Assembly (NCBI GenBank): GCA_003164045.1
Contig: PLRU01000046.1
Coordinates: 30,162 to 94,161 of the forward strand
From: Candidatus Lustribacter telmatis
Lineage (GTDB): Bacteria; Vulcanimicrobiota; Vulcanimicrobiia; Vulcanimicrobiales; Vulcanimicrobiaceae
Direction: 5' to 3'
DNA length: 64,000 nt
How positions within the stretch are numbered: the first letter of the stretch is position 1; each line of letters starts with the position of its first letter. Under the pieces are notes generated by a model. That model had not been told where the DNA came from. It did not search any database and was given only the letters and a program-made list of their open reading frames with translations. Shown here one piece after another: positions 8,319-15,685 of the stretch. The translations under genes and the position numbers were made by a program.

Positions 8319-8357
8319 GGGGGTTGAGCTTTTCGTTATTGGGCGTCTTCGTCCCAA
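8319..8357. repeat. Imperfect repeat, copy A
   Basis: A 39-bp segment beginning GGGGGTTGAGCTTTTCGTTA matches 9363-9400 (GGGGGTGGAGTTTTTGTTA...) at roughly 30 positions with one gap. Both copies end in TCCCAA. Between the copies lies the ICMT-like gene. Confidence 0.4.
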
Positions 8358-8473
8358 TCGCCGTCGCCGTTGGGACGATTCTGTTCGGCCTCGTCGACGA
8401 TGTCCGTGGCGAGCGCGAGATCGGCGAGATCGCCGTGCTTGATGTAGTGCCACTCCGGCGGCAGCGGCTTCAA
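8336..8473 (-). CDS. Possible 45-residue acidic protein following the ICMT-like gene
   Basis: Directly after the TAG of the ICMT-like gene the same frame stays open for 49 codons to a TAA at 8336. From a TTG at 8473 it would encode LKPLPPEWHYIKHGDLADLA... ending in GDGDWDEDAQ. About four fifths of its third codon positions are G or C, like the neighbouring genes, and the composition is protein-like (acidic tail, aromatic WHY core). No Shine-Dalgarno sequence is visible before the TTG. It could be a small separate gene, a readthrough extension of the methyltransferase, or the remnant of a longer gene. I do not recognise the sequence. Confidence 0.35.
   Translation of the reverse strand: MKPLPPEWHYIKHGDLADLALATDIVDEAEQNRPNGDGDWDEDAQ
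8349..8378. repeat. Perfect 9-bp inverted repeat with 12-nt loop
   Basis: TCGTCCCAA (8349-8357) pairs with TTGGGACGA (8370-8378). There is no T-tract, so it is not a clear terminator. It lies inside the possible 45-residue reading frame and overlaps repeat copy A. Related CCCAACGG / CCGTTGGG cores occur at 8279-8286, 9338-9345 and 9396-9403. Confidence 0.5.
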
Positions 8474-8482
8474 CGATTCGTT

Positions 8483-9160
8483 CTACCAGACTCCCGGCAA
8501 CAGCCGGTAACGAACGCTCCGGCAATAGTCCGCATAGCCGGGTAAATGCGCGGTGAGCATCCGCTCTTCGTCGAGTAGGCGCGCGACGATGACGGTGGTC
8601 ATTGGGACGAGGAGCACGAGCGCCCACCATGAGCCGAGGGCGAGGGGCGCGCCGGCCAGCATGAGCAGCGCGCCCGCGTACATCGGATGGCGCACGGCCG
8701 CGTACGGGCCGGTGGAAACGACGGTTTGGCCGGGCGCGACCGCAATGCTCGTGGCCGTGTACGAGTTCTCCCGTAAGACGCGAAAGATGGTGTAGAAGCC
8801 GAGTGCAACTGCGACGTCGCCCGCGATGGCAAGGGCGGGCGGTACGTGTGACAACTCGAAGCGGCGATCGAGCGACGCTACGAGGAACGTGCTCATGAAG
8901 ACCAGCGCGGCTGCGGCTTGGATTGTTTTCTGAAGCGGCTCTGTCTCAACGCTTGGGCCGCCGCGTATGCGGCGTTCGAGCAGTGCCGGATCGTGCTTCG
9001 CCAAGTATGCCGTGATCAGACCGGCTGACGCGAAGAACACTGCGAGAAAGAGCCACGCGAAGGGGTAGTTGAACGTCCATGCGGGCCCGAAAAGCGCCAC
9101 TGCCAGCGTGACGAACAGTTGTGCCAGCCCCAGGATTGCCTTTCGTGTCAGTGGGTCCAA
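8483..9160 (-). CDS. Isoprenylcysteine carboxyl methyltransferase-like membrane protein
   Basis: A 225-residue polytopic membrane protein with about five helices and the C-terminal signature of the ICMT/PEMT membrane methyltransferase superfamily: VVSTGPYAAVRHPMYAGALL followed by LLDEERMLTAHLPGYADYCRSVRYRLLPGVW, which forms the AdoMet site. Bacterial members methylate small molecules or lipids, and the substrate is generally unknown. The predicted start is TTG at 9160; no better start is seen. It lies between the tmRNA and a regulator gene, with no obvious partner, and its frame continues past the TAG stop (see 8336-8473). Confidence 0.85.
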   Translation of the reverse strand: MDPLTRKAILGLAQLFVTLAVALFGPAWTFNYPFAWLFLAVFFASAGLITAYLAKHDPALLERRIRGGPSVETEPLQKTIQAAAALVFMSTFLVASLDRRFELSHVPPALAIAGDVAVALGFYTIFRVLRENSYTATSIAVAPGQTVVSTGPYAAVRHPMYAGALLMLAGAPLALGSWWALVLLVPMTTVIVARLLDEERMLTAHLPGYADYCRSVRYRLLPGVW

Positions 9161-9589
9161 GAGGCCGCCATTCGCCGTAGTCGCTATCCGAGCAAAACCG
9201 GGATCCGCCAGATGCCCATGCTTTTCACTTGCATATTATAGCAGAATGGCTGCGAATCAGTAGTTTTACAAAGGCACCCGAGCCGACCGCGAATGACTGC
9301 ACCCGGCCGTTGTGCGATTTCATCCCAAAAACACGGGCCGTTGGGTGATCGCCGCTAGTTCTGGGGGTGGAGTTTTTGTTATTGAGCGGTCTCATCCCAA
9401 CGGTCACTTTGCGAGGATTTCGTTCTCGGACGCAACGTTCGCCCCGGCATGATGACGCGGGGCCGGAGAAGACCCCATTTGACGTAGCCGCTGCTCGGGT
9501 CGGCTTTTTGGGCAATAGTCAGCGAACGCCGAAAGCGGAAGAGATATCATCTAGGGTGATTTTCCCTGAGGACGGCAGAAGAAATCGTC
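9161..9589. other. Non-coding stretch with small palindromes
   Basis: No convincing gene is visible in these 429 bp. Open frames here lack coding character or any recognisable motif. The stretch contains CCGTTGGG (9338-9345) and CCCAACGG (9396-9403), which can pair, and the second copy of the imperfect repeat (9363-9400). The promoter of the downstream regulator must lie in its right part; I see no strong hexamers. Confidence 0.5.
9363..9400. repeat. Imperfect repeat, copy B
   Basis: The 38-bp counterpart of 8319-8357, including the shared GTTATTG block and a TCCCAA end. The 11-mer CATCCCAACGG at 9393-9403 occurs exactly at 8276-8286 as well. Confidence 0.4.
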
Positions 9590-12037
9590 GTGCCAAAAGG
9601 CCGGGAAGGCTCGTTCGGGGATTTGCTGCGGGACGGTCGTTTGCAGGCCGGGCTTTCACAAGAGCAGCTTGCCGAAATGGCCGGCATCAGCGCGGCGGCG
9701 ATCAGCGCCCTAGAACGGGGTTCGCGACGCGCGCCGTATAGCCACACGGTCGCCCTCTTGGTTAAAGCCCTCCGCCTCAATGGGGAAGAGCGGTCGGAAT
9801 TCGAGGCGGTAGCGCAAGCCGCGCGGGTGCGCCGACGCGTACACGAGCCGGAAACGGCAACACGCCTTCAAAGACATATTCCGCTATCGTCGACATCGCT
9901 CTTGGGACGTAGAGACGACATTGCGCAGACGATTGCTGCTCTCGCGGAATTCCGGGTCGTCACGGTAACGGGATCGGGCGGTATCGGTAAGACGCGTCTC
10001 GCATTGGAAATCGCACGCTGCGAGCCGAACGGGCAGTGGGATGAAGTCTGTTTTGCGGATCTCACATCGCTAAGCGACGGAGCGTTTATCGCCGGTCGGA
10101 TCGCATCGACGATCGAGCCACCCCTCGCCGGCCCCGTCGAGAGCGTGAGTAGTTTAGTAGCACAGCTCGCAGAGCGCCGTCTGCTGCTCATCCTCGACAA
10201 CTGCGAGCATCTCACCGCTGATGCCGCCACCGTAGCTCACGCTGTCATCACCGGTTGCCCGCACGTCACGCTACTTGCGACCAGTCGCGAACGGCTACAG
10301 ATCGAGGGCGAGTCCATCTATCGCTTGTCGCCGCTCACATTACCAGATGAGACGCCGTCCACACTCAAAGACGCCTCGAGATATTCAGCGCTCGACCTCT
10401 TTCTCCAGCGCGGCCGGCAACGCGATTCCTCGGTCATATTCACAAACGACAGCGTGAACTTCGTGTACAACATCTGCCGTCGTCTCGAGGGCATTCCGCT
10501 GGCTATCGAGCTGGCTGTAGCGCGACTCCCATTCCTCGGGCTCAAGGCGCTTGATGCGAGATTGGACGAACACTTCTCGCTTCCGGGTGCTCCCCGGAAC
10601 TTGCCACTTCGCCAACAGTCAATGCAGGCAACAATCGCCTGGAGTTTCGAACTGCTCGGCGATCTCGAGCGCAATCTCCTTTCGCGGATCGCGATCTTTT
10701 CCGGCGGTTTTACACTCGATGCGGCGCGCTCGGTTTGCGCGTTCGATAACATCGACCAGTCCTCGGTTTTGCATCTCCTCGCGTCGCTTGCGGACAAGTC
10801 CCTTATCCAAGTCGTTCAAACAGAAAACAGCGCGCGGTATGTATTGCTCGATTCGGTCCGCACATTTGCCCTGCAGCAACTCGATCGATCGCAGCTGTAC
10901 ACCACAACTGCACGGCGTCACGCGGAGTGGCTCGCGCAGATCGGAGACGATCTTCCACGGACCATGTCTCTCGAGGTCTTTACGGAACTGCGTCCCGAAC
11001 TCGAAAATGCGCGAGCTGCTCTCGCCTGGTCACTCAATTCATCTTCCGAGGACGATCACGCCGTGGGCGCACGAATCGTCGCCGGCCTGCGCGACCTGTG
11101 GTTCATAAGCGGCCATCCAGCGGAGTTAGGTGCCTTGTGTGTGGCGTCGCTCGCGCTGATCGACGAAGAAAAACATCCAAAGCTTGCGGCGAAATTATTG
11201 CACAGAATCATTGTAGAGACATTTAACGAGCCGGGGGTGCTCGCGACGATCGAGCGTGCGATTCCGCTCTTCGACCGCATCGGAGATGCGCGCGAAATTA
11301 TTGCGCTACACTCGTCCTTAACGTACGTTCTTGCGACACGCGGCCTCGTCGCCGATGCCCGACGATCTGCCCAGCGAGTGGAGGAACTCTCTGCAGCGGA
11401 AGAGATGCAGACGTCGCTCCCCTATGCCAGATTTCTGTTCTCGCGCGCAATGCTGCACGAGAGCGAGGGGCTGTTCGACGAAGCGCGCGCCGACCTCGCA
11501 ACCGCCGAGGCAATCGCAACGTTGCACGGCGAAGAATTTTACAACACGCGATGGCTCAAGATTCGGGGCATTTTCGTTGAAGCCGCCGCCGGAAATTTGC
11601 GCCGCGCGATCGACATCGCCAACGAGATTCTGGCGAGCGAGCATGGAATGACTCCCGCAGTCGTCCTTCAGGCAAACGAGTGTCTCGCCTGTCTGCATCT
11701 TTTGCTCGGCGAAGCCGACGCAGCCGAGGCGGCCACGAGAGTCGTGTTCAACGCTACGGGACGCGACGAAGCGTTGGCCGTTCAATACGTGGCGGGAGTC
11801 GCAAGTTTACGCGGCCACCCACACGTAGCTGCGCGGCTGATGGGCTTTATCGACGCTTCTCTCGAGCGCTTTCCCCTCGAGCGCGATTCGCTTCAACGGC
11901 GAACGTGGAACCTTCTTTTCGCGTCCGTCGCGAAAGCGCTCCATCCGGACGTTCTCGCCCTCCTTCGAGCGGAAGGCACGAGGCTCGGCGCGCAAGCCGC
12001 CCTTGCCGAGGCGGCCGCTGCACTCGCACTTCGCTGA
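9590..12037 (+). CDS. XRE-family HTH regulator with STAND (NB-ARC-like) ATPase and TPR-like C-terminus
   Basis: An 815-residue signal-transduction regulator. Residues 8-65 form an XRE-type helix-turn-helix (GLSQEQLAEMAGISAAAISA). A STAND NTPase module follows, with Walker A GSGGIGKT at 128-135, Walker B LLLILDNCEHL near 200, ATSRERL and the GxP-type motif EGIPLAIELAVARLPF. From about residue 400 onward the protein is helical and repeat-like, with several A-rich TPR-like pairs, usual for a ligand-sensing arm. Such proteins act as ATP-dependent switches that activate transcription when the arm binds a signal. It starts with GTG. The next gene, an alpha/beta hydrolase on the same strand, is the natural candidate target; an inverted repeat lies between them. 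Confidence 0.88.
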   Translation: MPKGREGSFGDLLRDGRLQAGLSQEQLAEMAGISAAAISALERGSRRAPYSHTVALLVKALRLNGEERSEFEAVAQAARVRRRVHEPETATRLQRHIPLSSTSLLGRRDDIAQTIAALAEFRVVTVTGSGGIGKTRLALEIARCEPNGQWDEVCFADLTSLSDGAFIAGRIASTIEPPLAGPVESVSSLVAQLAERRLLLILDNCEHLTADAATVAHAVITGCPHVTLLATSRERLQIEGESIYRLSPLTLPDETPSTLKDASRYSALDLFLQRGRQRDSSVIFTNDSVNFVYNICRRLEGIPLAIELAVARLPFLGLKALDARLDEHFSLPGAPRNLPLRQQSMQATIAWSFELLGDLERNLLSRIAIFSGGFTLDAARSVCAFDNIDQSSVLHLLASLADKSLIQVVQTENSARYVLLDSVRTFALQQLDRSQLYTTTARRHAEWLAQIGDDLPRTMSLEVFTELRPELENARAALAWSLNSSSEDDHAVGARIVAGLRDLWFISGHPAELGALCVASLALIDEEKHPKLAAKLLHRIIVETFNEPGVLATIERAIPLFDRIGDAREIIALHSSLTYVLATRGLVADARRSAQRVEELSAAEEMQTSLPYARFLFSRAMLHESEGLFDEARADLATAEAIATLHGEEFYNTRWLKIRGIFVEAAAGNLRRAIDIANEILASEHGMTPAVVLQANECLACLHLLLGEADAAEAATRVVFNATGRDEALAVQYVAGVASLRGHPHVAARLMGFIDASLERFPLERDSLQRRTWNLLFASVAKALHPDVLALLRAEGTRLGAQAALAEAAAALALR

Positions 12038-12048
12038 GGTCCATTTGT

Positions 12049-12073
12049 AACTGTCCGGCCCGCTGTCACAGTT
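12049..12073. promoter_or_regulatory. Inverted repeat between regulator and hydrolase, operator candidate
   Basis: AACTGT (12049-12054) and ACAGTT (12068-12073) are a perfect 6-bp inverted repeat separated by 13 nt, located between the STAND regulator stop and the hydrolase start. This is a typical size for a regulator site, but a single short repeat is weak evidence. Confidence 0.3.
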
Positions 12074-12171
12074 GTGCGTGGAGCCTACAGAGGAGAACAC
12101 GGTAGCCTTTGTTCATCGCCACCGCGGCCGAGAGCCGCCTGTGCGATGCAAACACTACTGAAAGGCCTCTC

Positions 12172-12972
12172 ATGATTGGTCATCTTCCCGACGGCAGCGG
12201 TGCCGAGCAAGTCTTGGCGCAGTCTACCAAACCAACGGTGGTCCTCATTCACGGCGCCTGGGCGGACGCATCGAGTTGGAACGGTGTCATCAAGGCACTA
12301 ACTGCCGATGGATACCCCGTGGTCGCTCCTCCGAACCCACTGCGTGGTGTCGCTTTGGATGCTGCCTCGATCGCGGCATTCCTCAAGACGATCCCGGGAC
12401 CGGTTATCCTCGTTGGTCATTCATACGGTGGTACCGTCATCAGCGCCGCATCGGCCGGCAACCCCAAAATCAAGGCACTCGTCTTCGTCGATGCGTTCGT
12501 TCCCGAAGGCGGCGAGAGTTGTTTGAGTCTTCTGGCCACAGCTCCGCCTCCGCCGAAGGACTTGTTTGTTGCGGTGCCTTTCGCAACGGCTAGCGGCGGT
12601 GACGCGGATCTTTACCTCGCGCCTAAATATTACGGCGCGGTCTTTGCATCTGATGTACCGGCACCAATCGCATCGCTCATGGCCATCACCCAACGTCCGA
12701 TTGCCAACAGTGCACTCAACGAAAAATCGCCGGAAGCCGAAGGTTGGAAGACGATCCCGTCCTGGTATGTCGTCGGCGACCTCGACAATGTGCTCCCGCC
12801 AAAAATCCAGTTGTTCATGGCACATAGGGCAAAAGCGCACATTTCACATGTCTACGGCGCGCACCCGAGTATGATCGAGCATCCTGGCGCTACCGTGGAC
12901 GCCATCGTTGCCGCGGCGACCGCGACAAACGACCCATCGAGCTTGCTGACTCTCGATCAGCGGGTCGGATAG
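12172..12972 (+). CDS. Alpha/beta hydrolase
   Basis: An alpha/beta-fold hydrolase of 266 residues (from ATG 12172). The oxyanion strand VVLIHGAWADASSW is at the N-terminus. The nucleophile elbow is GHSYGG, the acid lies in VVGDLDNVLPP and the catalytic His in GAHPSMIEHPG. Homologues in this group include salicylate esterase-like and haloperoxidase-like hydrolases; the substrate cannot be set. A longer frame opens at a TTG at 12109 with AGGAG about 13 bases upstream; this would add 21 residues that look neither like a signal peptide nor like family sequence. It follows the STAND regulator on the same strand. Confidence 0.88.
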   Translation: MIGHLPDGSGAEQVLAQSTKPTVVLIHGAWADASSWNGVIKALTADGYPVVAPPNPLRGVALDAASIAAFLKTIPGPVILVGHSYGGTVISAASAGNPKIKALVFVDAFVPEGGESCLSLLATAPPPPKDLFVAVPFATASGGDADLYLAPKYYGAVFASDVPAPIASLMAITQRPIANSALNEKSPEAEGWKTIPSWYVVGDLDNVLPPKIQLFMAHRAKAHISHVYGAHPSMIEHPGATVDAIVAAATATNDPSSLLTLDQRVG

Positions 12973-13028
12973 AGTCGGACCCGAAAGCCAATACTCCGTA
13001 TCGCTTGCACCCTGCCCGGAGTTTCGCT

Positions 13029-13889
13029 TTGAAAGTTTCCGCATCGCGCTTCGTAAGAGTCGTCGCTTCGCTTTTTGTGCTTATGGTCATCGTGTCTGTT
13101 CCGGCGGTTGCGGACGTACAAGAAGCGTACTTGGGCAAGCAGATCTACGATTGGCTATACAGCACGGGGATAATCGTCTCGAAGTCTCCGCTCTACAACG
13201 ACATCCTCAACCCGATCACCGAGCCGTTGAAGGCCGTGGCAGGTCCGCGCTACGACGCGCCGTTCATCTTCACGATCGGGCGCGATCCCTACCCGAACGT
13301 AGCCTCGGTTCCCGGCGGGCGCGTCTACGTCAGTGACAAGACCTTTGAAGTCATCCGCTACCGCGAAGAGCTCGCGGGTGCGCTCTGCCACGCGGTCGCG
13401 CACACCGTTCGTCACGACTTCGCGAGCGTGGCCCGCAAGGCGTTCAACACGCAGCTCGCTGCAGGGGCCTTGATGTTGGGCGCTAGCGCCAGTTATTACG
13501 GTGGCATCCTCAACAACCCGTTGAGACTTCTCGACCCGAATACGATCAACGGATTGGTGAACGCCACCAAGCCCGGCAATGTAGCGGCTGCGAACGCGGT
13601 GGCCGGCGCCATCCGGGCCGGAAGCGTTTCCCCGATGACGGCGGCCGAGAGCGTCGAAAGCGAGGCCGACGTAACGGGCGCGGACCTCTGCGCCAAGGCC
13701 GGCCTCAACCCCTGGGGCCTCGTATGGCTCCTCGAAAATTACCAAAAGTCCAAGATGGCCGGACGCATGGAGATGCTCTCTGATGCACCAGGCGACCGCA
13801 TCCGCATTCTCAAGGCATATTTTGCAAGCGCGCCTGAGCGATTCGCCAAATTTGACCGCGATCGCGCGCACGGCACGCCGATGCAATAG
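13029..13889 (+). CDS. Secreted M48-like metallopeptidase with substituted catalytic Glu
   Basis: A 286-residue exported protein: signal peptide RFVRVVASLFVLMVIVSVPAVA, then an M48-like domain. The region LAGALCHAVAHTVRHDF aligns with the family's LAGVLAHEIAHxxxRH. Both zinc His are kept (121 and 125) but the catalytic Glu of HExxH is Ala122 (codon GCG). The third-ligand segment ESEADVTGADLCAKAGLNPWG is intact. It probably binds zinc but should not cleave peptides by the normal mechanism. The best start is TTG 13029, with GGAG seven bases upstream; TTG 13005 is an alternative. Its neighbour on the opposite strand is a secreted propeller-like protein. Confidence 0.8.
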   Translation: MKVSASRFVRVVASLFVLMVIVSVPAVADVQEAYLGKQIYDWLYSTGIIVSKSPLYNDILNPITEPLKAVAGPRYDAPFIFTIGRDPYPNVASVPGGRVYVSDKTFEVIRYREELAGALCHAVAHTVRHDFASVARKAFNTQLAAGALMLGASASYYGGILNNPLRLLDPNTINGLVNATKPGNVAAANAVAGAIRAGSVSPMTAAESVESEADVTGADLCAKAGLNPWGLVWLLENYQKSKMAGRMEMLSDAPGDRIRILKAYFASAPERFAKFDRDRAHGTPMQ

Positions 13890-13891
13890 GG

Positions 13892-15160
13892 CTAACCGCA
13901 TGTGCTTGGTGGCCAGTTGCCGCTCGTCACGACGCGCTGCTTGTGCCACGTCGGCGTCGCGAACTGCTGCCACCAGTAGTCGAGGTCTCCGCACGCGTCT
14001 GTCGACGCCATGACGATCGATTTCCCGGTCCAGGTAATTCCGCCGGGATCCATCCATCCGCTGTACTGCGCGCTTCCGGGCGGATGCTGTAGTGCCCACG
14101 TTCCGCTGCTTGTCTGGTCCTTCCACCAAAAATCGAACACTTGTAATTTGATGTTTTCGTCGATCGCCGCCACGACGACGGAGTTGCCCGCGGCCCCGAC
14201 GGCCGGGCCGCCGTATTGGCTCACGGCGCCGACTTGCTCTTTGCGCCATGCCGTTGTTCCCGCCGCTTGCGTCCAGGTTGCGATCGCGTTGTCTGAGCCC
14301 GTTACACCCACATTGGCGGCGATAACGACGGCACTCCCGGTCCACGCGATCGACGGAAACAGCGAATAGCCGGTATCGACAACCTGGCGGCCCCACGTCG
14401 CCGAACCTGCGGGTTGCACGTAGTAGCACATTCCGTCGCTCTCGTTGCCGTTGCAACTGCTCGCGATGACGACGGACGAGCCCGTCCACGCGATGGCCGG
14501 CTGCAATGGGGCCACAACCGAAAACGGCGCAACGAGTTCTTCGTACCACGTCGTTTTGTTTTTCTGCTGAAACCAGTAGTGCAAGCCGTGTTTGTCACTC
14601 GCGGCGATCACCACCGCCGAGCCGGTCCAGGCGATACTCGGCATGGAGTAGCCCACCACCAACGGCGTGACCTTGCCGTTCAGCACGGAGTAGAACGAGC
14701 AGCATTCGGGCGGCCCTGCGGCGACGAGCTGCTGGTGCCAAACGGTACTGCCTTTTGCTTGCCACCAGTAATAGAGGCCACCGTTGCGCACGTCCACCGC
14801 AGCGATGACGACCGAGTCGCCGGTCCACGCGATCGCGTTGGAACGGTAACCCGTCGGTGACTGCGGGACGACGGTGTTTTCCCAACTGGCCGGACATCCA
14901 CCGGTGGACGCGACGAGTTCACGATGCCAGGCCGTCGTACCGGTCTGCTGCCAAAAGTACGAGAGATCGCCGCCGCTATTCCCCATCGGTGTTGCAACGA
15001 GTACGACCGACGATCCCGTCCAGGCGATGCCGCTGCTAAAAAACGCATCCTCGCAGCCGGCACGAGCGGGCGCGGACGTGAAAATGGCGATCCCGAGCAT
15101 CAGCACGACGGCTGGTGCGGCCATCAAGTAAAGGCGTTTCAATGAGTGAATCGCCGGCAC
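13892..15160 (-). CDS. Secreted seven-repeat protein, probable beta-propeller
   Basis: After a signal peptide (LMAAPAVVLMLGIAIFTSAPARA) the protein consists of seven repeats of about 50-65 residues. Each begins with a version of AIAWTGSSVVIAA and most end with YWWQ...TTWHQELVA. Seven such blades, with a WTG-SVV-A strand, suggest a seven-bladed beta-propeller. Cys residues in several blades fit an exported, disulphide-containing protein. I do not recognise a named family; sialidase- or PQQ-like propellers have different blade motifs. The start is uncertain: GTG 15160, ATG 15124 and a longer frame to 15250 are all possible, and none has a clear ribosome site. Next to an M48-like pseudo-enzyme on the other strand. 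Confidence 0.75.
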   Translation of the reverse strand: MPAIHSLKRLYLMAAPAVVLMLGIAIFTSAPARAGCEDAFFSSGIAWTGSSVVLVATPMGNSGGDLSYFWQQTGTTAWHRELVASTGGCPASWENTVVPQSPTGYRSNAIAWTGDSVVIAAVDVRNGGLYYWWQAKGSTVWHQQLVAAGPPECCSFYSVLNGKVTPLVVGYSMPSIAWTGSAVVIAASDKHGLHYWFQQKNKTTWYEELVAPFSVVAPLQPAIAWTGSSVVIASSCNGNESDGMCYYVQPAGSATWGRQVVDTGYSLFPSIAWTGSAVVIAANVGVTGSDNAIATWTQAAGTTAWRKEQVGAVSQYGGPAVGAAGNSVVVAAIDENIKLQVFDFWWKDQTSSGTWALQHPPGSAQYSGWMDPGGITWTGKSIVMASTDACGDLDYWWQQFATPTWHKQRVVTSGNWPPSTCG

Positions 15161-15330
15161 GATGTGACGCTTGTTCCCCCGCCGTGCCGACCCCTGGCCG
15201 TCAGGCATGAAGACGACGTGCATCACAGCGCGCCCAACTGCGCCCAGCACCTGAAATGTGAAGAATTTGCGAAGAACGGACCTGGTCGTTCACACTTCGG
15301 GAACACTTGGGTGTCACGCTTATTCCTGTG

Positions 15331-15681
15331 ATGACGACTATGACCGATCAGCCCATTCCGGGCACGATCCTCTTCAACGGAGCGAACGCGATGAAGGGTT
15401 ACGCTCTCAATAAGATGTGTTTCTCGTTCAATAGCAGATCGAACCGCGAGGCGTTTCTTCGCGACGAAGAGGAATATATGGCGCGTTTCGGCCTCAACGA
15501 GCAGCAGCGAGCCGCGATCAAATCACGAAACGTGCTGGCCCTCCTTGAGGCCGGCGGAAACATCTACTACCTCGCCAAGTTCGCCGGAATATTTCACTTA
15601 GGCGTACAGGACATCGGCGCACAGCAAACCGGTGTGACCGTTGAAGAGTTCAAGGCCAAGCTCCTTGCGGCGGGGTGCTAA
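15331..15681 (+). CDS. ligA: Protocatechuate 4,5-dioxygenase-type alpha subunit
   Basis: Small subunit of a type II extradiol dioxygenase, 116 residues. The family core is clear: GYALNKMCFSFNSRSNREAF, then YMARFGLNEQQRAAI and LEAGGNIYYLAKFAGIFHLGVQDIGAQQTG. In LigAB the alpha subunit caps the active site carried by LigB, and the enzyme opens the ring of protocatechuate or gallate-like catechols. ATG 15331 is chosen, although ATG 15340 also fits. ligB follows after 4 nt, as in the sphingomonad lig operon. Confidence 0.9.
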   Translation: MTTMTDQPIPGTILFNGANAMKGYALNKMCFSFNSRSNREAFLRDEEEYMARFGLNEQQRAAIKSRNVLALLEAGGNIYYLAKFAGIFHLGVQDIGAQQTGVTVEEFKAKLLAAGC

Positions 15682-15685
15682 CCGG

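Noticed and set aside
8324..8545. Plus-strand frame beginning with a hydrophobic stretch
   Set aside because: It is antisense to the ICMT-like gene and to the better supported minus-strand frame; the hydrophobic start is a by-product of the complementary sequence.
8064..8630. Minus-strand frame of 188 codons over the tmRNA 3' half
   Set aside because: It lies over the tmRNA structure and the ICMT-like gene, is Arg-rich and shows no family features.
9225..9515. Minus-strand frame of 96 codons in the non-coding stretch
   Set aside because: Composition (Arg, Ser, Thr, Asn rich), no recognisable motif, overlap with the repeated palindromes and no ribosome site.
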